Source: CANHEE01 sp049316985
GTDB lineage: Bacteria; Bacteroidota; Bacteroidia; Chitinophagales; Saprospiraceae
Assembly: GCA_049316985.1 (NCBI GenBank)
Contig: JBMOJB010000001.1
Span: forward strand, 26,633-90,632
Length of the DNA stretch: 64,000 bases
Reading direction: 5' to 3'
A model generated the notes under the pieces. The model searched no databases, was not told the DNA's origin, and saw only the letters and a program-made list of their open reading frames with translations. Shown one piece after another: positions 42,360 to 49,701 of the stretch; within the stretch, counting starts at the first letter, position 1; every line of letters starts with the position of its first letter. Made by a program: the position numbers and the translations under genes.

Positions 42360-43601
42360 ATGCTTATTAAGTTGCGATTTTCATTTTTATTTCTCATTTA
42401 TTTCGCCTTTTCGTTGCAGGGCCAATACAATGGGTTTCGATTTGTTTCGGGTAAAAGTATCGAGATTCCATTTGAGTTGCACCAGAATTTAATAGTGGTT
42501 GACCTTGTACTGGGTAATAAATTGCCCGTGAAATTCATATTTGATACCGGTGCAGAGCATACTATTGTTTGCAAAAAGGAATTAATCTCTTTGCTCGGGC
42601 TGCCTTATGAAAGGTCCTTCAAAATAATGGGTGCAGATTTCAAAACTGTCCTGGAGGCGCATTTGGTTAAAAGGGTGCCACTGAATCTTGTCAATAATCT
42701 TGCCTTTGCGGTACAGGATCTTTTGGTTTTGGATGAAGATTATTACCGCTTAGATGAGAGTATTGGCCAGCCGGTACATGGCATCATTGGCGCCGACCTA
42801 TTTAACAGGTATTTGCTAAAAATCGATTACATCGCAAAAAAAATTACTTTAAGTGAAACTGAAGTCTTTAAAATTCCCAATAATTTTTCTTATTTTCCAA
42901 TAGAAGTAATCAAGGGAAAGCCTTACTTTTACCCGCGTTTAGCCTTGCAGCCGGGTACATATTTCGACATTAAGCTATTATTAGATACCGGCGCCGGTGT
43001 TTCCTTGCTGCTACTGAACCATAGTCATCCGCTTCTATCTATTCCTCAAAATAGTCTTAAGGGAACCTTGGCAATGGGCTTGGGTGGAAATATCGAAGGT
43101 TGTATCGGAAGAATTAGCGAATTAAAGCTATCTTCTGAAATCTCCTTTCCGCAATTAATAACTGATTTTCAGGACATCAGTGACAATGTTGACAGTACTT
43201 TCGCACTAACTAAAAATGGTATTTTTGGAGAAAAACTGTTGCAACGATTTGATGTGATTGTTGATTATCAACGATCGGGTTTGTATTTGAAACCTAATAA
43301 ATATTCGAAAAAAGCACTAAGGGAAGATAAAAGTGGTATTCGAGTAATAGCTCAGGGGAGATATTTTGATGAATATTACGTCAACGATGTCATTCCGGGT
43401 TCTCCGGCAGATGCGGTCGATATCCGGATGGGTGATCGAATCCTCTCCATTAACAGGTATTCTATGGTATTTTGTACATTGGAAACTCTCAGCAACAAGA
43501 TGAGCGGAAAAGTAGGCAAGCGGATTATATTGAAAATTGAACGAAACGGCAAAGTAAGCCGGAAACATTTTATTCTGCAGAATTTGATCCAAAACAACTA
43601 G
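42360..43601 (+). CDS. Two-domain retropepsin-like aspartyl protease with PDZ
   Basis: 413 residues with a signal peptide (to about 22, 'SLQGQ'). Two aspartyl protease lobes sit in tandem: 'FIFDTGAEHTIV' (Asp62) and 'LLLDTGAGVSLLLL' (Asp209). Each is followed by a flap-like 'G...G' region and by 'HGIIGADLFNRYLLKIDY' or 'GIFGEKLLQRFDVIVDY', as in single-chain retropepsin-like proteins of Bacteroidota. A C-terminal PDZ domain (about 330-405, 'YYVNDVIPGSPADAVDIRMGDRILSIN') follows. It should act in the periplasm; substrates are unknown. The long leader contains the triple repeat. rpiB starts 27 bases downstream. Confidence 0.9.
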   Translation: MLIKLRFSFLFLIYFAFSLQGQYNGFRFVSGKSIEIPFELHQNLIVVDLVLGNKLPVKFIFDTGAEHTIVCKKELISLLGLPYERSFKIMGADFKTVLEAHLVKRVPLNLVNNLAFAVQDLLVLDEDYYRLDESIGQPVHGIIGADLFNRYLLKIDYIAKKITLSETEVFKIPNNFSYFPIEVIKGKPYFYPRLALQPGTYFDIKLLLDTGAGVSLLLLNHSHPLLSIPQNSLKGTLAMGLGGNIEGCIGRISELKLSSEISFPQLITDFQDISDNVDSTFALTKNGIFGEKLLQRFDVIVDYQRSGLYLKPNKYSKKALREDKSGIRVIAQGRYFDEYYVNDVIPGSPADAVDIRMGDRILSINRYSMVFCTLETLSNKMSGKVGKRIILKIERNGKVSRKHFILQNLIQNN

Positions 43602-43628
43602 TATTTATTCATTTTTCAATAATTTTTA

Positions 43629-44072
43629 ATGAAAACAGTAAAAAGTATCGCCATAGGTTGCGATCATGCCGGTTTTGAATACAAAGAGGCTATTTTACAT
43701 TATCTAAGACAACGGTATATTGAAGTCTCAGATTACGGCGCTTTTTCGATAGATTCGGTCGATTATCCCGATTTCGGGCATCAGGTAGCGATAGCCGTGC
43801 AAGCACAAAAAGTAGAATTTGGAATTGTGCTTTGTGGAAGTGGAAATGGAATCGCAATGACGGTCAATAAACATAGCAACGTGAGATGTGCTTTGTGCTG
43901 GACAAAAGAAATTGCTGTATTGGCCAGACAACACAACGATGCCAACGTAATTTCTATTCCGGCGCGTTTTGTCAGTGAAAAGCAAGCCGTCGATATGATA
44001 GATGCATTTTTACAGACCGATTTTGAAGGAGGCAGACATGCATTGCGTGTCGACAAAATTGATGTAAAATAG
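43629..44072 (+). CDS. rpiB: Ribose-5-phosphate isomerase B
   Basis: 147 residues. 'IAIGCDHAGFEYKEAIL', 'VDYPDFGHQVA', 'FGIVLCGSGNGIAMTVNKH' (catalytic Cys) and 'RCALCWTKEIAVLARQHNDANVISIPAR' are the RpiB/LacAB motifs. It interconverts ribose 5-phosphate and ribulose 5-phosphate in the pentose phosphate pathway. It lies 27 bases after the retropepsin gene, possibly on one transcript. Confidence 0.96.
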   Translation: MKTVKSIAIGCDHAGFEYKEAILHYLRQRYIEVSDYGAFSIDSVDYPDFGHQVAIAVQAQKVEFGIVLCGSGNGIAMTVNKHSNVRCALCWTKEIAVLARQHNDANVISIPARFVSEKQAVDMIDAFLQTDFEGGRHALRVDKIDVK

Positions 44073-44147
44073 CATTAAGAATAATAAATTTGTCACAATG
44101 ATTTTTAGCACAATTTGCGAATAAAAAGACCTGTAAATTAGTAAATT

Positions 44148-44933
44148 ATGAACTTGCAATTAGAAGGTAAAAATGCGCTGGTGTGTGGCTCCAGTAAAGG
44201 AATTGGAAAAGCCGCCGCTATTGAATTAGCACTTTTAGGTGCCAATGTAACATTGGTAGCCAGAAATGAAGAGAAATTATTAAGCGTACTTCAGACCTTG
44301 GATACCTCTAAAGGACAGCAGCACGATTATTTATTGATTGATTATGCTGATCTTAATCAACTGCAGGCTACGATCGCACATGCCTTAGAGAAAAAGAATT
44401 ACCATATCTTAGTTAACAACACGGGTGGTCCTCCGGCAGGTCCTGTAATGGAGGCAAAAGTAGATGCCTTTGTTCAGGCATTTTCCAACCACCTGATTTG
44501 CAATCACCTCATGGCTACGATGTTGATAGAGGGAATGAAAAAGGATAATTATGGCCGGATTATTAATATTGTGTCCACTTCTGTCAAGCAACCGTTGGAT
44601 GGGTTGGGTGTTTCAAATACGACTCGCGCAGCAGTAGCCGGATGGGCAAAAACCTTGTCCAATGAAGTAGCCCGTTTTGGAATCACTGTCAATAACGTTT
44701 TGCCAGGAGCTACTCGTACGGAGAGACTGCAGGAAATTATTGCAGGAGGTTCCTTAAAGAAAGGAACCGACGTCGATACGTACGAAAAAGAAATGAAAAA
44801 AGAAATTCCGATGGGCCGTTTTGCCGAACCTGAGGAAATTGCTGCTTTGGTTGCTTTTTTATCCAGTCCTGCAGCAGCTTACATTACAGGCATGAGCATC
44901 GCCGTAGATGGTGGTAGAACGAAGGGTTTATAA
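44148..44933 (+). CDS. SDR-family oxidoreductase with altered active site
   Basis: 261 residues, Rossmann fold: 'ALVCGSSKGIGKAAAIELALLGANVTLVAR', 'ILVNNTGGPPAGPV' and the C-terminal 'YITGMSIAVDGGRTKGL'. The usual Tyr-x-x-x-Lys is not present; the region reads 'SVKQPLDGLGVSNTTRAAVAGWAKTLS', with Asn/Thr and Arg at the Tyr and Lys places. A recognised subset of SDR proteins shares this 'SN..R' variant, so it may be a different reaction or a cofactor-binding protein; a 3-oxoacyl-ACP reductase label would be unsafe. It converges with the elaA-like gene, overlapping by six bases. Confidence 0.85.
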   Translation: MNLQLEGKNALVCGSSKGIGKAAAIELALLGANVTLVARNEEKLLSVLQTLDTSKGQQHDYLLIDYADLNQLQATIAHALEKKNYHILVNNTGGPPAGPVMEAKVDAFVQAFSNHLICNHLMATMLIEGMKKDNYGRIINIVSTSVKQPLDGLGVSNTTRAAVAGWAKTLSNEVARFGITVNNVLPGATRTERLQEIIAGGSLKKGTDVDTYEKEMKKEIPMGRFAEPEEIAALVAFLSSPAAAYITGMSIAVDGGRTKGL

Positions 44934-45389
44934 CCATCTTCGAATCATGTGTAGGTGCGGAATGCCATCTTCGAGGTATTCTGCACCTATTGTTTTAAAA
45001 CCCAGCGATTCATAAAATAATTTCAAATAGGATTGCGCGCCGATTTGAATGTCGTAGTTTTTTCCAAATAATTCGCCACAAGATTGGATACTTTGCTCCA
45101 TCAGCTTTTTGCCCAATCCAGTGCCCCGCTCCGAAGATTTAGTAATTACCCGACCGATTGAAGTATATCCCCCGTAAGAAATTCCTTCGGGTAATAGTCT
45201 GGAGTAAGCCAGGATAATTCCGTCCTTATTGATTATCATCAAATGATGTGCAAATTTGTCTTTCCCATCCGCATCGAGATAGGGACAATTTTGCTCAACA
45301 ACAAAAATATCCTGCCGGATTGCCATGATGTCATAAAGTTCATCTGTGCTCAGTTCGCTGAAATGCTTTAGTTTTACTTGATAGTCCAT
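44928..45389 (-). CDS. ElaA-like GNAT N-acetyltransferase
   Basis: 153 residues from the ATG at 45389 (MDYQVKLKHFSELSTDELYDIMAIRQDIFVVEQ), which matches the normal N-terminus of ElaA proteins. The longer frame up to 45410 would start inside a terminator stem. 'VEQNCPYLDADGKDKFAHHLM', 'SIGRVITKSSERGTGLGKKLMEQ' (acetyl-CoA loop) and 'IQIGAQSYLKLFYESLGF' are diagnostic. It probably acetylates a small molecule or a protein amine. The U tract of the upstream terminator touches its start codon. It overlaps the SDR gene tail-to-tail by six bases. Confidence 0.9.
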   Translation of the reverse strand: MDYQVKLKHFSELSTDELYDIMAIRQDIFVVEQNCPYLDADGKDKFAHHLMIINKDGIILAYSRLLPEGISYGGYTSIGRVITKSSERGTGLGKKLMEQSIQSCGELFGKNYDIQIGAQSYLKLFYESLGFKTIGAEYLEDGIPHLHMIRRWL

Positions 45390-45427
45390 AAAAAAAAATT
45401 GGCTGCACAAAACGATTGTGCAGCCAA
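45390..45427 (-). terminator. Terminator directly abutting the elaA-like ATG
   Basis: A 12-bp perfect stem (45399-45410 with 45416-45427, GGCTGCACAA core) is followed on the minus strand by nine Ts (45398-45390), and the next base is the A of the elaA-like ATG at 45389. It should end ppiD transcription, yet it leaves no room for a promoter or leader for the next gene. Confidence 0.9.
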
Positions 45428-45455
45428 ATATAGTAGTATTTCTTAAATTAATTTT

Positions 45456-47549
45456 TTAGTCGCGGTTGTCTTTTATATCTGCTTTATTTTTCAACCCTGT
45501 AAGCAAGCGACCACGAACCATTCCACGAGCTTGTTGATTCATCTGATTTTTCAATTGCGATAAATCAGCAATTGGAACAGCCGGAATTTTATTCATTACA
45601 GTTGCAACGTATACACCGCCGTTACCGGCAATTGCGTCAGTAGTTCCACCTTGTTCTAAAGCAAAAATTCGTCCAATTACTTTAGGCTCTTGACCCAGTT
45701 GAGGAACATAATTGGATGCGAAAGTCACTTGACGAGCCGTATCAATTTTTGTTTGATACTGTCCTGCTAATCCTGCAAGGTCTTTATTGCTACCTACTTT
45801 TCCTTTCAGAACCTCTGCTTTTTTTCTGTTTTTAACAACTTCAATTACTTCTTCTTTGACATCGGCAGGTTTAGGCAATCCCGGTGCAAGCACTGATTTC
45901 AAAGCAGCTATTGCAAGCTTGACTCCTTTCTCATTTTGATTCTGAATCTCATAAATTTCATTTGAAATTTGCCCCGGAGAAGCTTCAAATGCCCATTTGA
46001 TCATCGCGCGAGTGCCATTGTTGCCACCCAATTGACCCAATAAGTAATCTTGTTTTTCAACCGCTTGTGAGGTTTCAAGGGTCATTCCCAATGCTTCTAT
46101 ATCCTTTTTTAAAGTGGGAATATCTTTATTTTTCTGTATCAGGCCATTGGCTCTGTCGCGGAAAGATTGTACTGTTTCTTCACCTGCTTCGATAGGTTCG
46201 CTGATAGAAGCTAGTTTCACTCCTTGTTCATTTTTGATGAACTTCTTACCTGTAACCTGAACGATATGTGTGCCAAATTGAGTTTCTACTTTGTACAATT
46301 TGCCTTGCTCTGCTTTGAAGAAACAAAGGTCATTGAATTCTTTCACCATCATACCTGAAGCAAAATAACCCAAGTCTCCACCTTTTGCTGCGGATACTTT
46401 ATCTGTGCTATACTTGGTGTTAATGGTATCCCAAGAAGCTTTTCCTGATTTCAAAGCAGTGAAAATGCTGTCAATGAATTTTGGAGATTGCCCTTTCATC
46501 AAGATATGGCGAGCTTTAACTGAATCCGCTACAACGGTGCGCCCAACAATTTTTGCAATATGGAATGAACCATTACTAATATAAGGTCCTACAATCGATC
46601 CTACCGGTTTGCCGAAGATAGAATCTACTCCACCGGTGAATGATGATTTAATTGCATATGCATCTGAATAGGTACCCCCATTTGTAATAACAAACATAGA
46701 GTCACTTTTGGCTGCTTTAAAATCAGACAGTTTATCTTCCACGATGGTACGCGCTCTTATAGAATCACCTTTCAGTGGATTAATCGTGAAAGTAGCATAA
46801 TTTATTTTTCTTCCTTCGCGTTCACGTAAATAAGAAGCTTTATTGTCTTCAATATAGGCAGCAATATCTTCGTCCGTTACTTTCGCTTCATCGTCTTTAA
46901 CGGCTGTCAAAGGCAATCTTACAAAAAGAATATCTGCTTTGGCATTTTGATCATTGTAAGCCATCTCAGCCATCCATTTTGGAGTGTAGAACCCCTTGGA
47001 AACAAAGTTGGTCAATTTAGATTGAAGGCGCTCTTTCAATACTTCTTTCTCTTGCTCAGCCCAATATGCTGCAATTTCAGGATTTTTCTGGATGTCGTTA
47101 TTGGCGATCGCTTCTTTGTATTGCTGAAGCAGCTCCGTATTTAGTCTTCCGGTGGTTTGATCCATGAATCTTTGCTGAATAACTGAGCTTACTCTCGTCG
47201 GGTCGGCACTAAATTGAGCATCAAGAAGTTCATCCTTGCTAATACCCATACCCAAACTTTTGGTCACTTGTTCTACGATTGCTTTTTCTACGAAAAAGTT
47301 CCAAACTGTACTATTGGAACTTAAAAAATCTCCACTTTCGTACAAAATTGTTCTTGCTCTTTCTACTTCAGATCTGTTGATCGAAGATCCATTTACTTTT
47401 CCCAACTGATTTGGGCTATTAAATAGACTAACTTTATTGCCGCCCGGGCCAGCGCTTGTCATGTCCATAATTACAAAGCCTGCTACTGCCAGTGCGATCA
47501 GTAGTAATACTAAACCACTTCTTTGACGAATTTTTCCAATAAGTGCCAT
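45456..47549 (-). CDS. PpiD/SurA-like peptidyl-prolyl isomerase chaperone
   Basis: 697 residues. One N-terminal membrane helix ('GLVLLLIALAVAGFVIMD', about 12-29) is followed by a SurA_N-like region ('LGKVNGSSINRSEVERAR', 'FFVEKAIVEQVTKSLGMGISKDEL'). A parvulin PPIase domain sits at about 345-435 ('VKARHILMKGQSP', 'YSTDKVSAAKGGDLGYFASGMMVKEFND', 'FGTHIVQVTGKK'), and a helical C-terminal part follows. As a membrane-anchored periplasmic foldase it should assist outer-membrane and secreted proteins. It has its own promoter upstream and a strong terminator downstream. Confidence 0.9.
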   Translation of the reverse strand: MALIGKIRQRSGLVLLLIALAVAGFVIMDMTSAGPGGNKVSLFNSPNQLGKVNGSSINRSEVERARTILYESGDFLSSNSTVWNFFVEKAIVEQVTKSLGMGISKDELLDAQFSADPTRVSSVIQQRFMDQTTGRLNTELLQQYKEAIANNDIQKNPEIAAYWAEQEKEVLKERLQSKLTNFVSKGFYTPKWMAEMAYNDQNAKADILFVRLPLTAVKDDEAKVTDEDIAAYIEDNKASYLREREGRKINYATFTINPLKGDSIRARTIVEDKLSDFKAAKSDSMFVITNGGTYSDAYAIKSSFTGGVDSIFGKPVGSIVGPYISNGSFHIAKIVGRTVVADSVKARHILMKGQSPKFIDSIFTALKSGKASWDTINTKYSTDKVSAAKGGDLGYFASGMMVKEFNDLCFFKAEQGKLYKVETQFGTHIVQVTGKKFIKNEQGVKLASISEPIEAGEETVQSFRDRANGLIQKNKDIPTLKKDIEALGMTLETSQAVEKQDYLLGQLGGNNGTRAMIKWAFEASPGQISNEIYEIQNQNEKGVKLAIAALKSVLAPGLPKPADVKEEVIEVVKNRKKAEVLKGKVGSNKDLAGLAGQYQTKIDTARQVTFASNYVPQLGQEPKVIGRIFALEQGGTTDAIAGNGGVYVATVMNKIPAVPIADLSQLKNQMNQQARGMVRGRLLTGLKNKADIKDNRD

Positions 47550-47678
47550 TGGTTACTTGTTTTTTATGATAATTCAGAAAATATGAAATAAGCTACTTTC
47601 TTTTCAATTTAAGTGCTTATAAATCAATAATTTAAAATTTCCGGTTTGCAAAAAGTTATTTTTTTTGCAAAATTCATG

Positions 47679-47711
47679 CAAAGGTAATAGCTTTCTGTGA
47701 TAAAAACCAAA
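47679..47711 (-). promoter_or_regulatory. Promoter of ppiD-like gene
   Basis: On the minus strand TTTG (47711-47708), 21 bases, TACCTTTG (47686-47679). The leader to the ATG at 47549 is about 125 bases. Confidence 0.65.
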
Positions 47712-48034
47712 TTTAAAGCGCATTTTACGCCTTTTTTTTGCCAATGTAGCCTTTGCGCTATTTTTTTTTATGACTTTGGATACAAATTAGTGTTTTTATG
47801 CAAATCCTACCTTTGTACGAAGCAACTTCTAATTAGTTGCGTGATGATTTTGTAATTCGTTAATAGTTTCGTTTGGAAGTGTTGATTTACTTAGTATTAA
47901 ACATGTGGGAAAAGGCAAATTGTGTCATTTCCCCTTTTGCTTATGAAGAAAGAAAAGTTATCAATTCCCAAAAGCTTTTCTTGTTAGAATTCGCTTTTCT
48001 ATAGGCAGTTGAAGAGACAGATTGAAACTAATGT
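47712..48034. other. Intergenic stretch with a second promoter and hairpin
   Basis: No gene is seen. TACCTTTG at 47808-47815 (+) could start a long leader for the symporter. GCAACT/AGTTGC (47822-47827 and 47835-47840) forms a small hairpin right at the predicted transcript start. Confidence 0.4.
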
Positions 48035-48064
48035 TTTGGAAGTTGCAATTATTAGCTACTTTTG
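48035..48064 (+). promoter_or_regulatory. Promoter of sodium:solute symporter
   Basis: TTTG (48035-48038), 18 bases, TACTTTTG (48057-48064), 44 bases before the ATG. A near-ideal match. Confidence 0.75.
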
Positions 48065-48108
48065 TTGATTATTTTTGCTTATAGTACTCAAATCCTCTAA
48101 CAGTATAG

Positions 48109-49698
48109 ATGAGTTCCACCTATCTTCCGTACATCATTTTGGGTGTTATTGCTGCTTATTTCTTGATTTTAACCGGGATTTCCAATTGGGTGTCCAAGGG
48201 AAGTGCAGATAATGACACATTTTTTTTGGCGAATCGCAGGGCGCCTTGGTTTCTGGTGACGATTGGATTGATTGGCGCTTCTATTTCAGGAGTCACCTTT
48301 GTCTCGATTCCCGGGAAAGTAGGTACTACTGGTCTAAATCAGGCTTTTTCCTATCTACAACTTGTTTTCGGTTATGTTGCCGGCTATATCGTAATTGCCT
48401 TGGTATTGATGCCGGTTTATTACAAAATGAAATTAGTTTCTATCTATGGTTATCTTGAGAATAGGTTTGGGTTGCGTACATACAAAACGGGAGCAGCTTT
48501 TTTCTTGATATCCAGAACAATTGGCACCGCCTTTAGGATGTTTTTGATGGTGCTGATCTTACAGCAATTTGCGCTGAGCCCACTAGGTGTACCCGTTTAT
48601 GTAACCGCTTTCTGCTGTATTTTCCTCGTTTGGTTCTATACCTACAAAGGCGGAACCAAAACGATTTTATATACTGATGTGCTCCTTACTTTTTGCTTTT
48701 TAGGTGCATTGGTCATGACAATATTTTCCATCAGCAGTGGATTGGGAAAAAGCATCAGCGAGATGACGAGCTTGGTCTGGAATGACAACAACCTTTCTCA
48801 GGTTTTCTTTTTCAAAGGTGGTTGGAGTGATCCAAATAATTTTTTCAAGCAATTTATCAGTGGTGCTTTGATTACGATAACTATGACAGGATTGGATCAG
48901 GATTTGATGCAGAAAAATTTGGCCTGTAAAAACATAGGTGAAGCACAAAAAAACATGTTTACTTTCAGTGGTATTATAGTTGTTGTAAATTTGATGTTCT
49001 TGTTTTTAGGAGGATTTTTGTACCTGTACGCTTCTCGTCTTGGCATTACAGCGCCCTCTCGCAGCGATTTAATGTACCCAACACTCGCTTTTAGTCATCT
49101 AGGCACACTTAGTGCAACTATTTTTGTCATTGGTATTGTTGCTTCTACTTTTTCGAGTTCAGATTCAGCATTGACGGCATTAACAACTGCATTTTGTATA
49201 GATTTCCTCGATTTTAACAAAAAAGTAGGAAAAATCAAACCATCTGACCATGAATACAATCAGGAGAAAATCAGAGTTGCAGAACAAAACATGCGGATGC
49301 AGCAAAAAGTGCAACGATTCTGGGTGCACATAGGAATGAGTGCCATATTGTTTGTGATGATGATGGTCTTTGCGGTAATTAACAATCAAGCCATAATCGA
49401 CCAGCTATTTAAAGCGGCAGGTTACACATACGGGCCTTTGCTGGGCCTTTTTGCTTTTGGATTTCTTACGAATAGATTTGTAAATGACGGGAAAGCCCCG
49501 TTGGTCTGCATACTTTCACCACTTATTAGTTTTTTTATCGACAATCCGAAGTTTTTCGGATTCGATCCATCAAGTTGGCTCTGGGGATTTAATTTTGGGT
49601 TCTTGATTCTATTGTTCAACGGCCTTCTAACCTTTGGTGGCCTTTGGATTTTTTCTAAAGAAAACCAAGATCAGAAAGCCGATGCCAGTCGCTATTAA
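48109..49698 (+). CDS. Sodium:solute symporter (SSS family)
   Basis: 529 residues, about 13 membrane helices. 'FFLANRRAPWFLVTIGLIGASISGVTFVSIPGKVG' contains the first unwound helix of the LeuT-type fold and a sodium-site serine/threonine cluster. 'GTKTILYTDVLLTF', 'TGLDQDLMQKNLACKN' and 'FSSSDSALTALTTAF' are further SSS signatures. The substrate may be a sugar, nucleoside or carboxylate and cannot be told from sequence alone. It is a single-gene transcript. Confidence 0.9.
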   Translation: MSSTYLPYIILGVIAAYFLILTGISNWVSKGSADNDTFFLANRRAPWFLVTIGLIGASISGVTFVSIPGKVGTTGLNQAFSYLQLVFGYVAGYIVIALVLMPVYYKMKLVSIYGYLENRFGLRTYKTGAAFFLISRTIGTAFRMFLMVLILQQFALSPLGVPVYVTAFCCIFLVWFYTYKGGTKTILYTDVLLTFCFLGALVMTIFSISSGLGKSISEMTSLVWNDNNLSQVFFFKGGWSDPNNFFKQFISGALITITMTGLDQDLMQKNLACKNIGEAQKNMFTFSGIIVVVNLMFLFLGGFLYLYASRLGITAPSRSDLMYPTLAFSHLGTLSATIFVIGIVASTFSSSDSALTALTTAFCIDFLDFNKKVGKIKPSDHEYNQEKIRVAEQNMRMQQKVQRFWVHIGMSAILFVMMMVFAVINNQAIIDQLFKAAGYTYGPLLGLFAFGFLTNRFVNDGKAPLVCILSPLISFFIDNPKFFGFDPSSWLWGFNFGFLILLFNGLLTFGGLWIFSKENQDQKADASRY

Positions 49699-49701
49699 TT
49701 T

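Noticed and set aside
45390..45410. Earlier ATG for the elaA-like gene
   Set aside because: It would lie inside the terminator stem and code for a poly-Phe run not seen in the family.
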